Source of the DNA: an uncultured Porphyromonadaceae bacterium
GTDB lineage: Bacteria > Bacteroidota > Bacteroidia > Bacteroidales > Muribaculaceae
Direction of reading: 5' to 3'
Assembly: GCA_947567425.1 (NCBI GenBank)
Contig: CANOLV010000017.1
Location: 1 to 62,234 of the forward strand
DNA length: 62,234 nucleotides
The notes beneath the pieces are model-generated. The model saw only the letters and a list, made by a program, of their open reading frames with translations, was not told the DNA's origin and made no database searches. How positions within the stretch are numbered: position 1 is the stretch's first letter; the number at the start of each line of letters is the position of its first letter. A program made the position numbers and the translations under genes. Shown here piece by piece: positions 1-7,292 of this stretch.

Positions 1-510
1 TACCTGTGCCTCAACCAAAAAGAAGCAAATACCGATGATTTATATGAAGAAGACCCGTACGAAGATGTCGAGCCTTTGATAAACGGAGATTCACTTTTTC
101 AGTGTTACCCTTATGCCGGCACCAATCCCGCACACCGAATCAGGATGGAAAAAGCCATGCTCACGCACATAACAAAGCAAATAGGCAACCGTCTGCCAAG
201 CATTGAAATAGTTCCCTTTACCTGCGAAAAGGTTCATCCATCAACAGGAGATTCCGCCAGAGTGTTGTTTGTCAGCTATAAATACAACGTAAGAGTCTCG
301 GCAGTTTTACCGAAAGAGGAGGCTCAAAAACTGTCGACAGATTCGTTTTACAGAATCGGAGGGACATTCACAGGGTTTCCCGATTCAAAAACACAGAGGC
401 CCCAAGTTACAGGCTACCGCGAAATCGACTTGGGTGTGCTTGAATATGAGAATTTGACATTTACAGATTTCCCGGAGTCAGAATTGGATTATTTCTTTGC
501 AGGCTATTAA
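1..510 (+). CDS. Hypothetical protein, 5'-truncated by window edge
   Basis: The frame is open from base 1 to the TAA at 508-510, so the gene begins before the window; the first possible internal start here is a TTG at 76, which need not be used. At least 169 residues are visible, rich in charged and aromatic residues and ending in Phe-Ala-Gly-Tyr. I recognise no domain, signal peptide or membrane segment. It stops 3 bp before the convergent integrase stop, so it most likely belongs to the same integrated element as cargo. Function unknown. Confidence 0.6.
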   Translation, partial: YLCLNQKEANTDDLYEEDPYEDVEPLINGDSLFQCYPYAGTNPAHRIRMEKAMLTHITKQIGNRLPSIEIVPFTCEKVHPSTGDSARVLFVSYKYNVRVSAVLPKEEAQKLSTDSFYRIGGTFTGFPDSKTQRPQVTGYREIDLGVLEYENLTFTDFPESELDYFFAGY

Positions 511-512
511 AT

Positions 513-1718
513 TTACAGACTCAGTTCGGGCAAACTATTTATCGCCGCTTCTTTGAGGCTATCCACCGCGCGCGTGTACTTCTCGGTATGCCTGAGGTCG
601 CTATGCCCTAACAGGCTGGCCACGGTCTTTATATTCGCGCCGTTGCTGAGTATATTGGTGGCGAATGAGTGGCGGGCACAATGCCAGGTTATATGCTTCT
701 CTATGCCAGCCTTAGCCACCCATTTGCGCAATGCCTTAAGGCACATTGTATGCGACGGCAAAGGAAATATCCGTTCGTCACGTTTCCCATTACCGATAAG
801 TTTCAAAAGGCCGTCATTAAGCGGTATCACGACTCCGCTTGCCGCGCTGTGACCTTTCGTTTTGGATTGTTCAAAACGCAATACGCGGTTGGCATAGTCC
901 ACATTAGCATAAATAAGATCTTTTACATCGCACCACCTGAGGCCCGCATAGAGACAGAATATAAATGCGCGGCGTATGTCAGCATTTTCACGGGGATAAT
1001 GAGTTTGCACAAGACATATTATCTCCTCAGTGCTTAAAACATCCTTGGTCAATTTGTTTTTATCTATCTTTATAGACACACCCGCGCATGGATTCTTTCG
1101 TATAACATCACTTTCTACAGCGACTTTGATAACCTTTTTAAACCGAGAATACAATGTGTGCGGGGTCTCTCCATTAAAATGCCGTTGCAAATATTCTGTA
1201 TAACCGATAATCATCTCCTTGGAGAGCTGGGTCGGCTTGAGGCGTGATGCGAATATATCATACCCGGGGGTAACTTGCAGAAAATCGACAAAAATCTCAT
1301 GTGCCCGCCGTATTTTATTCTTATCAGTCTTATCATAAGCGTCTACGTATGACGAGTACCAGTCATGGAAATTGACATCCTGAGTTTTTCTGAGCCTATA
1401 GCCCTCTGCATTTTCCAACATCTCCTGTCCGCGCTCAAACCGTATTTTCTTTGCGATCTCGATTGTTTCTTTATTCTGTTGTCGCTCTAATGGGGTGCGC
1501 GGAGCTTGCCACACATACAGGCCCAAACGCTCAGTGCTTCTTCTAATCTTTTTATAAATCTTTCCACTCTTGCTTTCTACCATGTCGTAGCCTAAATAAA
1601 ACTCTAAATATAGGCTATCGCGCCCATCGCTCAAAGACTGCCCCATGAGTTTAGGGTTATCGCCGGTATTACCCTCGATAAGATACGTATTATTTCCACG
1701 GTAATTTTTCTTTGTCAT
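513..1718 (-). CDS. Tyrosine recombinase / phage-type integrase
   Basis: Site-specific recombinase that would insert and excise a mobile element at its attachment site. Counting from the ATG at 1718 (401 aa), it has an N-terminal Arm-type region, a SAM-like core-binding domain (about 115-205) and a C-terminal catalytic domain with the complete set R261, K286, H346-x-x-R349, H372 and nucleophile Y381. An upstream in-frame ATG at 1787 was rejected because a Bacteroidetes -7 box (1750-1757) lies between the two, so the short form is the likely product. The gene reads away from a tRNA 3' fragment about 200 bp upstream, the usual position of an integrase next to its attachment site. It appears intact. 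Which element it moves cannot be told, because the rest lies left of the window. Confidence 0.93.
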   Translation of the reverse strand: MTKKNYRGNNTYLIEGNTGDNPKLMGQSLSDGRDSLYLEFYLGYDMVESKSGKIYKKIRRSTERLGLYVWQAPRTPLERQQNKETIEIAKKIRFERGQEMLENAEGYRLRKTQDVNFHDWYSSYVDAYDKTDKNKIRRAHEIFVDFLQVTPGYDIFASRLKPTQLSKEMIIGYTEYLQRHFNGETPHTLYSRFKKVIKVAVESDVIRKNPCAGVSIKIDKNKLTKDVLSTEEIICLVQTHYPRENADIRRAFIFCLYAGLRWCDVKDLIYANVDYANRVLRFEQSKTKGHSAASGVVIPLNDGLLKLIGNGKRDERIFPLPSHTMCLKALRKWVAKAGIEKHITWHCARHSFATNILSNGANIKTVASLLGHSDLRHTEKYTRAVDSLKEAAINSLPELSL

Positions 1719-1749
1719 ACGCTTATTTTCCTTTATTATCTTATTGTTG

Positions 1750-1757
1750 CAAAGATA
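1750..1757 (-). promoter_or_regulatory. Integrase -7 promoter box
   Basis: TATCTTTG on the minus strand fits TAnnTTTG and lies 31 bp before the integrase ATG at 1718. No TTG stands at the ideal 19-21 bp upstream (nearest spacings are 16 and 23), so the -33 element is weak. Confidence 0.5.
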
Positions 1758-1810
1758 CAAAATCTTCCGACTCCAATAAGCAACCAATAAGCAACTTTTT
1801 ATAAAACATA

Positions 1811-1908
1811 GGAAAATAAAGAAAACTTAGGTGGGCTTCCGGAAACCTCAAAATTTGCTAAATATCTAATATTCAACAAATTTAGTTTCTTTTAATTTCC
1901 TTTATTTC
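1811..1908. repeat. AT-rich inverted/direct repeats beside the attachment site
   Basis: A 17-bp A/T-rich motif at 1811-1827 reappears in inverted orientation, with small changes, at 1884-1900, and TTTCCTTTATT occurs in direct orientation near 1727-1737 and at 1896-1906. Between integrase promoter and core site these could be arm-type binding sites for the recombinase. That is inference from position; A/T richness alone makes such matches easier. Confidence 0.3.
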
Positions 1909-1919
1909 ACCGCAAAATT

Positions 1920-1944
1920 GGGGGTTCGAGTCCCACTCGCGGCT
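1920..1944 (+). other. attachment site: displaced 3' end of a tRNA gene
   Basis: The bases read as a T-stem, the canonical TTCGAGT T-loop, and the 3' acceptor strand TCGCGGC plus discriminator T. No D-arm or anticodon arm precedes it, so it is not a complete tRNA. The 5' T-stem strand is GGGGG and leaves one G/A mismatch with CCCAC, as expected if the bases left of the crossover come from the element. The tRNA's presumed terminator follows directly. This is the classic signature of integration into a tRNA 3' end. The tRNA species cannot be decided from this fragment. Confidence 0.65.
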
Positions 1945-1950
1945 CCCGCC

Positions 1951-1990
1951 AGTCCCTGTAAATCGATGATTTACAGGGACTTTAATTTTA
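1951..1990 (+). terminator. Rho-independent terminator of the displaced tRNA
   Basis: A perfect 14-bp stem (AGTCCCTGTAAATC pairing with 1968-1981) around a GAT loop is followed by a T-rich stretch. It lies 6 bp after the tRNA 3' fragment and probably terminated the original tRNA transcript. Confidence 0.8.
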
Positions 1991-2089
1991 TAGATGAGTC
2001 AACATCGGGCAAATATTGTCGCTTTCGCGTATTCACTTGTTTTCATAATCAATGTCAAATGTTAAAAATAGCATTTTTGCAATAACAAA

Positions 2090-2120
2090 TTGGCCATAAC
2101 TAACAAAATCGCTATATTTG
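2090..2120 (+). promoter_or_regulatory. hicAB promoter
   Basis: TTG at 2090-2092, 20-bp spacer, TATATTTG at 2113-2120: an exact match to the Bacteroidetes consensus. The hicA ATG follows 22 bp downstream. Confidence 0.8.
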
Positions 2121-2142
2121 CGTTGTATTTAAAGTTAATGCA

Positions 2143-2326
2143 ATGAAGACGAAACAATTCTGTGCGGAACTTTACCGCAAAAGGATGCTTTGTCATTCGT
2201 AGCGGAAGCGAACACGACATTTGGAAAAGCCCGGTAACCGGAAACACATTCGCGATTCCGAGGCATCCGTCGAAAGAACTTCCTAAAGGACTTGAATGCA
2301 AAGCAAGAAAGGTTTTGGGGATTTAA
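2143..2326 (+). pseudogene. hicA: HicA-type toxin mRNA interferase, +1 frameshifted (broken or recoded)
   Basis: HicA toxins are small dsRBD-fold ribonucleases that cleave mRNA. The first 13 codons (2143-2181) and a second frame from 2183 to the TAA at 2324-2326 together give a 60-residue HicA, the usual family length, with the typical GSxH-IW segment, PRHPSKELPKG and a C-terminal helix. The two halves are out of register by one base at AAAA (2179-2182); without a shift translation ends at the TAG at 2200-2202. The slip codon AAA can re-pair perfectly one base on, and the next zero-frame codon is AGG, so programmed +1 frameshifting is possible. Inactivation or a homopolymer sequencing error are equally simple. 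hicB follows. Confidence 0.75.
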
Positions 2327-2362
2327 TTCCCCGGCCTTTCTGCTTATAAAATTTAATATAAT

Positions 2363-2764
2363 ATGAAAGAAGTAGTTACAGTAATCGTTGAAAAAGCTTC
2401 CGACGGCGGGTACTCTTGTTTTGCTAAGGAAGAATTTGAGGGCTTCGGCCTTGCCGGATACGGCGATACGGCCAAAGAAGCCATAGCAGATTTGACCATC
2501 TGCTATCAGGAAATGAAAGAATTAATGGCGGAAGAAGGCAAGACTATTCCTGAAATGGAGTTTGTCTACCAGTACGACCTCCAGTCCTTCTTTAATTACT
2601 TTTCTTTCCTTAATATATCCAAGGTCGGCGAGTTGGCAAAGATAAACCCTTCGCTTCTCCGGCAATACGCTTCCGGAACGGCCAATGCCGGGCAGAAGCA
2701 GTATGATAAGATACGCAAAGCAATCAATCATATTATTCGCGATTTATCTGTCGCCCAAATTTAA
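2363..2764 (+). CDS. hicB: HicB-family antitoxin
   Basis: Antitoxin partner of HicA, expected to bind the toxin and repress the operon. The 133-aa protein has an N-terminal degenerate RNase H-like HicB fold (about 1-60: a beta-hairpin with DGGYSCF, then GLAGYGDTAKEAIADL) and a C-terminal helix-turn-helix-like region (about 85-130: ISKVGELAKINPSLLRQYASG). It lies 36 bp after the hicA stop and shares the promoter at 2090-2120. The gene is intact although its toxin frame is not, which fits either a retained protective antitoxin or a recoded toxin. Confidence 0.88.
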   Translation: MKEVVTVIVEKASDGGYSCFAKEEFEGFGLAGYGDTAKEAIADLTICYQEMKELMAEEGKTIPEMEFVYQYDLQSFFNYFSFLNISKVGELAKINPSLLRQYASGTANAGQKQYDKIRKAINHIIRDLSVAQI

Positions 2765-2805
2765 TCAGGCATTAACTACATTAAATACAACAACTCTGCT
2801 CAACT

Positions 2806-2840
2806 GGGTCGGTTCTTTGAAGGATCGGCCCTTTTTATTT
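2806..2840 (+). terminator. Probable hicAB terminator
   Basis: An imperfect stem formed by GGGTCGGTTC and GATCGGCCC is followed by CTTTTTATTTT. It lies about 40 bp after the hicB stop and 30 bp before the end of the convergent small membrane protein gene. Confidence 0.6.
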
Positions 2841-2868
2841 TCCGGAAGCTACGATGTGTATGGGCAAT

Positions 2869-3084
2869 TCAATTACATTCACATCCATTCGCTGACCGGT
2901 TGCCGGTCGGCTTGTCACACTTATCGGCCAATATGCACCCCGCACAATTGATATTGTCACGTTTACGGGATTTTTTCATAGATTTCCGGAGCGCACCGAT
3001 CAAGTAGACTACAGCCAGCACCACGATTATACCGACCCATATCCATTGTATGGTGAAATCGAAAAAAGTCCAGTTATAAATCAC
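2869..3084 (-). CDS. Small Cys-rich membrane protein (FeoB-associated-like)
   Basis: A 71-residue protein with one membrane segment (about 10-30, WIWVGIIVVLAVVYLIGAL), a basic stretch (33-43: KSMKKSRKR) and a C-terminal cluster of five Cys (CAGC, C, then C-E-C). The layout resembles the small FeoB-associated Cys-rich membrane proteins, but no feoAB is nearby, so a role in metal handling is only a suggestion. The start is GTG at 3084, overlapping the TGA of the upstream Nudix gene (GTGA), which implies translational coupling. The short length leaves some doubt, but coupling and composition favour a real gene. Confidence 0.6.
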   Translation of the reverse strand: MIYNWTFFDFTIQWIWVGIIVVLAVVYLIGALRKSMKKSRKRDNINCAGCILADKCDKPTGNRSANGCECN

Positions 3085-3593
3085 TGTTTTATATATTTCT
3101 TTATTATTTTGTATTCTGATTCGAAATTCGGGGTGAAAACGTCGTGCCCCAAATTCTTCTCTATTTCAGTATAATGCCAGAACCGACCTTCGGAGATCTC
3201 TTCAGGATCCGGAACCAGCAATATTCCCTCACTACAATAAACGACAAAGGGGTTGATAAGTTCACGTTCGACATCAGATTCGTGGACATAAGGCGTCAAC
3301 TTTACCGGATTGAAATCTACCAGCCCGAGTTCTTCGCGGGCCTCGCGTCTAAGCGCCGTCTCCACCGGCTCTCCGAAGTCGACATGGCCTCCCACGGCCG
3401 TATCCCATTTACCGGGTTGAATATCTTTAGACATAGACCTCTTCTGAAGATATATCCAACCGCCGTCGCGAAACACGTGAAGATGCACCACCGGATGAAG
3501 CAATTTGCTCCCGCTATGGCATTCCCGGCGGGTAGCACTGCCGATCACATTGCCTTCAATATCCACCAAAGGGAATAATTCGTCCTTGCCCAT
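3081..3593 (-). CDS. Nudix hydrolase, isopentenyl-diphosphate isomerase-like subgroup
   Basis: Hydrolyses a nucleoside diphosphate-linked substrate or similar pyrophosphate; the exact substrate cannot be read from sequence. The 170-aa protein carries a complete Nudix box at residues 69-91 (GHVDFGE, then REAREELGL), so the catalytic Glu residues are all present. The N-terminal DIEGNVIGSATRRECH and LLHPVVHLHVF segments are those of the IDI-like Nudix branch. It lies 27 bp downstream of topB and overlaps the next gene by 4 bp. Cytosolic, with no signal peptide. Confidence 0.85.
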   Translation of the reverse strand: MGKDELFPLVDIEGNVIGSATRRECHSGSKLLHPVVHLHVFRDGGWIYLQKRSMSKDIQPGKWDTAVGGHVDFGEPVETALRREAREELGLVDFNPVKLTPYVHESDVERELINPFVVYCSEGILLVPDPEEISEGRFWHYTEIEKNLGHDVFTPNFESEYKIIKKYIKQ

Positions 3594-3620
3594 ATAGCAT
3601 TATAAAAAATGTAGGTTAGT

Positions 3621-5699
3621 TCACTGTTTGTAATTCTTCTTGATAGCCGCAGACAATTTTGCAGGCGTCAGATCAGGAGAATAAACATCAAAATCCAAAC
3701 GCATATCGCACCCGTCCCTGAAACGGCTGCACCCGTAAGCAGTGCGCCCCTTCAGTATATGACCGGCCCCACATTTCGGACACTTTATCTCGTCAAGCGA
3801 CTTGATTCTCGGAGTCCGTGTGCGCGCCGGCTTCTGCCGTTCGGCATCAGTCTGTTTTGACGCCTTTTTCGATTTGTTCTTATCATCGGCTTCAACTACC
3901 TTTATCTGTCGGTGGGAATTATCGCTCAACACGTTTATTACAATTTCCCTGACGAGCGACTTCAACTCATCGATAAACATCGCGGCAGAAAAGTCGCCAC
4001 GCTCTATACGACGAAGTTTATTCTCCCATATACCGGTCAGCTTTGCACTCTTGAGGAGCTCTTCATTTATAGTGGCTATCAGATCTATGCCGGTAGGTGT
4101 GGCTATTATGCTCTTGTTCTTACGCGCGATATACCGACGCCGAAACAATGTCTCGATTATAGCGGCGCGAGTCGACGGCCGACCTATGCCATTTTCTTTC
4201 ATGGCATCTCTCAGCTCTTCATCGTCAACCGTTTTACCCGCCGATTCCATAGCCCGCAACAATGTACCTTCAGTGTACAGTTTCGGGGGCTGTGTCTGTT
4301 TTTTAACCATCGAAGGCGAATGCGGACCGCTCTCACCCACAACAAACGGGGGAAGAATGCCATCATCATCGCCGGAATTGTCGTCGGCACCCTTTTCCTC
4401 GGCTGCGGATTTATTATCTGCATAAATCACCCTCCATCCGGCATCCACTATGACCTTGCCCGTAGCCTTGAAAGTAAAGTCATTCACTTTACCAAGCACT
4501 GTAGTCTGCTGGAACACACAGTCAGGGTAAAACGCGGCAATGAACCGCAAGGCTATGAGATGATACAACTGACGTTCCTGACCGACAAGACCAGCAGGCG
4601 ACTGTCCGGTAGGGATTATAGCATGGTGGTCGGTGACCTTTGCATTGTCGAATACTTTCTTCGACTTGGGCAAGCGTGACTGAAGCAGACTCTGTGTCCA
4701 TCGAGCATAAGGCGTCATGTTGCGCAATATACCGGGGACTTTAGGATAAATATCCTCGCTAAGATAAGTGGTATCGACACGCGGATAAGTGGTCACCTTC
4801 TTTTCATAAAGCGTCTGGATAAGGCGCAGAGTGTCGTCGGCGGTCCAACCCCACTTTTTGTTGCATTCAACCTGCAATGAAGTCAGGTCAAACAATCGCG
4901 GAGGAGCCTCACGACCTTTCTTCTCGGAGACATCAGTGATGGCGAATAGTGAATCCTTAATGGACTGCACGGCCTCAAGCACAGCATCCTCCGACTTGAA
5001 CCTTCCGGCCGTAGCATTAAAAGTCACATCACGGTATAGCGTCTTTAGCTCCCAATAGTCCTCCGGGACAAAATTGCTAATCTCGTGATGCCGCTGAACG
5101 ATAAGCGCCAATGTAGGTGTCTGCACACGTCCGATCGACAGTACATTGCCCGGAGACGAATACTTAAGTGAATACAATCTGGTGGCATTCATTCCCAGGA
5201 TCCAGTCGCCAATGGCACGCGACAAGCCGGCATGATACAGACGGTCGTAGTCAGCCTCGGGTTTAAGCGACTTAAAGCCTTCACGTATCGACTCGTCGGT
5301 CAGCGAGCTTATCCACAGTCTGCGGACCGGACAATGTATGTCGGCCTTCTGCATCACCCACCTCTGGATCAACTCGCCCTCCTGCCCGGCATCACCGCAG
5401 TTAATCACCTCGTCGGCTTCGCCAATAAGCTGCTTAATGACGTTAAACTGCCTTTCTATGCCCTTGTCAGCTATAAGCTTTATACCGAACTTCGGCGGTA
5501 TCATCGGCAATGCGCCAAGCGACCAACGCTTCCACAAGTCGGTATAGTCAGCCGGTTCCTTCAGGGTACACAGATGGCCGAATGTCCAAGTCACCTTGTA
5601 GTCGCCACCTTCAAAATATCCGTCGCGCTTGGTGGTCGCTCCCAATATGGAAGCGATATCCTTTGCCACGCTCGGTTTCTCAGTAATACACAGTTTCAC
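3621..5699 (-). CDS. topB: DNA topoisomerase III (type IA)
   Basis: Relaxes negative supercoils and resolves single-strand-linked DNA by a transient 5'-phosphotyrosine. At 692 aa it has an N-terminal TOPRIM domain (EKPSVAKDIA at 7-16; GDAGQEGEL about 102-110, where the second Asp of the usual DAD motif is Gly), the type IA core with active-site Tyr305 in TTYPRVDT, and a C-terminal zinc ribbon (Cys640, 643, 657, 664). The DAG variant also occurs in other TopB proteins, so it is not taken as loss of function. It follows the 145-aa gene by 14 bp. TopB is common on conjugative elements, but here it sits among housekeeping genes. Confidence 0.93.
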   Translation of the reverse strand: MKLCITEKPSVAKDIASILGATTKRDGYFEGGDYKVTWTFGHLCTLKEPADYTDLWKRWSLGALPMIPPKFGIKLIADKGIERQFNVIKQLIGEADEVINCGDAGQEGELIQRWVMQKADIHCPVRRLWISSLTDESIREGFKSLKPEADYDRLYHAGLSRAIGDWILGMNATRLYSLKYSSPGNVLSIGRVQTPTLALIVQRHHEISNFVPEDYWELKTLYRDVTFNATAGRFKSEDAVLEAVQSIKDSLFAITDVSEKKGREAPPRLFDLTSLQVECNKKWGWTADDTLRLIQTLYEKKVTTYPRVDTTYLSEDIYPKVPGILRNMTPYARWTQSLLQSRLPKSKKVFDNAKVTDHHAIIPTGQSPAGLVGQERQLYHLIALRFIAAFYPDCVFQQTTVLGKVNDFTFKATGKVIVDAGWRVIYADNKSAAEEKGADDNSGDDDGILPPFVVGESGPHSPSMVKKQTQPPKLYTEGTLLRAMESAGKTVDDEELRDAMKENGIGRPSTRAAIIETLFRRRYIARKNKSIIATPTGIDLIATINEELLKSAKLTGIWENKLRRIERGDFSAAMFIDELKSLVREIVINVLSDNSHRQIKVVEADDKNKSKKASKQTDAERQKPARTRTPRIKSLDEIKCPKCGAGHILKGRTAYGCSRFRDGCDMRLDFDVYSPDLTPAKLSAAIKKNYKQ

Positions 5700-5713
5700 T
5701 CTTCGTTACCGAA

Positions 5714-6151
5714 TTAACGCGACACGGTACAACGATCCAATCCACGCGGTGTGGATATATGCAATGTTCCGCTCTCAAACTCCGGCATCATCGGGAAGTC
5801 GACTTCCACATTGATCACGCCGTCGTCTTCCCACTGGAACCAACGCTTAAAATCGACACCGTCTATGTCGGAAGCCTCCATACGTCGGCCATTTACCTCA
5901 AAAGCCATCGCATCAATTCTCTGCGATGTATGCGGACGGCCAACCAAACGGCCGTATACACGAGTCAGATCAGATCTAAAATCAATACTGTCGACCACGA
6001 GGGTCAGATGTTCCGCCGCCGTGGCCTTATAGTTATACTCTTTAGTAGCTTTGGCTAAAAACGATGCACCGAACAGGCAGATAAGAGATATGGCAAAAAT
6101 CCAAAAACGTCTGTTGCCCCCCTTTTTACCTTTATCCACAGAATCATCCAT
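5714..6151 (-). CDS. Single-pass membrane protein of unknown function
   Basis: A 145-residue protein with a short Lys/Arg-rich cytosolic N-terminus (1-15), one membrane segment (about 16-33, FWIFAISLICLFGASFLA) and an extracytoplasmic domain of about 110 residues with alternating beta-like segments. I recognise no family. It lies 68 bp after mazG and 14 bp before topB on the same strand, so it is probably co-transcribed, but nothing links it functionally to either. Confidence 0.7.
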   Translation of the reverse strand: MDDSVDKGKKGGNRRFWIFAISLICLFGASFLAKATKEYNYKATAAEHLTLVVDSIDFRSDLTRVYGRLVGRPHTSQRIDAMAFEVNGRRMEASDIDGVDFKRWFQWEDDGVINVEVDFPMMPEFESGTLHISTPRGLDRCTVSR

Positions 6152-6219
6152 GATTATTATTGTTATTATTGATTACTGATTGTAAAATTCTTTATTCCCC
6201 GATAGAGCGATGCACTCCC

Positions 6220-7014
6220 TCAATCGTTTCGCTCCAGGCGCTTGGCTTCATCCCAATATTGGTCCATCTCCTGCAAAGTCATATCTTTAAGCGCCTTACC
6301 ACAGGCCTTTGCAGAGTTCTCAACATGGTTAAACCTGCGAATAAACTTTTGATTTGTACGTTCGAGGGCATTTTCAGGATTTATATGATACAGACGGGCC
6401 ACATTTATGAGGCTGAACATAAGATCACCGAATTCCTCTTCCATTCTATCAGAGTCGGCCGACTCAATCTCCGAGCCGAATTCACCGATCTCCTCCTTCA
6501 CTTTGTCCCATACCTGACGGCGTTCCTCCCAGTCAAAACCAACATTGGCGGCCTTTTCCTGTATACGGTAAGCCTTAATCAATGCCGGCAACGACTTTGG
6601 CACCCCCGCCAAAACAGTCTTGTTGCCTGTCTTTTCCTTAAGCTTTATCTGTTCCCAATTAAGTTCCACCTGATGGGCATCCTCGGCATTTACCGTCCCA
6701 AATACGTGAGGATGGCGGAAGATGAGTTTACTATTAAGCGCATCGGCCACAGATGCTATATCGAAAGCATCCTTTTCCTCGCCAATCTTGGCATAGAACA
6801 ATACGTGGAGGAGCACGTCGCCAAGCTCCTTCTTAATATTTTCATCATCATTGTCGAGCAGAGCCTCACAAAGCTCGTAAGTCTCTTCTATAGTGTTCGG
6901 CCGGAGGGATTCATTGGTCTGTTTCCTGTCCCACGGACATTCCACACGCAATCGATCGAGAGTGTCGATTATCCGTCCCAAGGCTTCAAGTTTTTCCTGA
7001 CGAGAATGTTGCAT
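6220..7014 (-). CDS. mazG: Nucleoside triphosphate pyrophosphohydrolase MazG
   Basis: Cleaves (d)NTPs to NMP and pyrophosphate, a house-cleaning activity linked to nucleotide pools and ppGpp stress. The 264-aa product has the two tandem MazG domains: the first with EETYELCEA and ELGDVLLHVL (about 42-75), the second with KEEIGEFGSEI and EEEFGDLMFSL (about 165-210), giving the metal-binding EExxE/ExxD sets. The start at 7014 gives the normal family length and puts the -7 box (7062-7069) upstream; a longer frame from 7104 would begin upstream of that promoter and was rejected. Confidence 0.93.
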   Translation of the reverse strand: MQHSRQEKLEALGRIIDTLDRLRVECPWDRKQTNESLRPNTIEETYELCEALLDNDDENIKKELGDVLLHVLFYAKIGEEKDAFDIASVADALNSKLIFRHPHVFGTVNAEDAHQVELNWEQIKLKEKTGNKTVLAGVPKSLPALIKAYRIQEKAANVGFDWEERRQVWDKVKEEIGEFGSEIESADSDRMEEEFGDLMFSLINVARLYHINPENALERTNQKFIRRFNHVENSAKACGKALKDMTLQEMDQYWDEAKRLERND

Positions 7015-7061
7015 AATGAGTTGGTATTCCGTTAATCTCAATAAACTATTGATTTTAAATA

Positions 7062-7091
7062 CAAATTTACGAAAATCATTCTTACCAGCAA
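7062..7091 (-). promoter_or_regulatory. mazG promoter
   Basis: On the minus strand TTG (7089-7091), 19-bp spacer, TAAATTTG (7062-7069). The mazG ATG is 48 bp downstream. Confidence 0.75.
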
Positions 7092-7127
7092 AATCGGAGT
7101 CCAAACATTAAGAACATTAAGAGCCTG

Positions 7128-7173
7128 TTTAATAATATATATATTAGAGCACATTCGATAATATATATTAAAA
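7128..7173. repeat. Paired AT-rich palindromes
   Basis: Two runs, TTTAATAATATATATATTA (7128-7146) and TAATATATATTAAAA (7159-7173), are each near-palindromic and also pair with each other across a 12-bp centre. They lie between the mazG promoter and the gal operon terminator. They could be an operator or an AT-rich cruciform; simple sequence composition may also explain them. Confidence 0.35.
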
Positions 7174-7209
7174 CACGGACGATAGAGATTACCCGTGGCC
7201 CTAACGTCT

Positions 7210-7256
7210 ACAGACAGATAAGGGAGGAATTTCTTGTCCCTCCCTTATCTGTCTGT
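7210..7256 (-). terminator. Hairpin terminating the gal operon
   Basis: An 18-bp perfect stem (ACAGACAGATAAGGGAGG at 7210-7227 with its complement at 7239-7256) lies 36 bp after the stop of the last gal gene. No strong T tract follows on the minus strand, so termination efficiency is uncertain. Confidence 0.65.
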
Positions 7257-7292
7257 AATTACATTATTCTATAGTTGCGTGTCGCGCCGACT

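Noticed and set aside
1920-1944. Complete tRNA gene
   Set aside because: Only the T-arm and 3' acceptor strand exist; no D-arm, anticodon arm or 5' acceptor strand precedes.
3912-4679. 255-aa plus-strand reading frame opposite topB
   Set aside because: Antisense to a fully convincing topoisomerase III gene; no domain, promoter or sensible composition.
6160-7035. 291-aa plus-strand frame opposite mazG
   Set aside because: Shadow of the mazG coding frame; the minus-strand product has both MazG domains.
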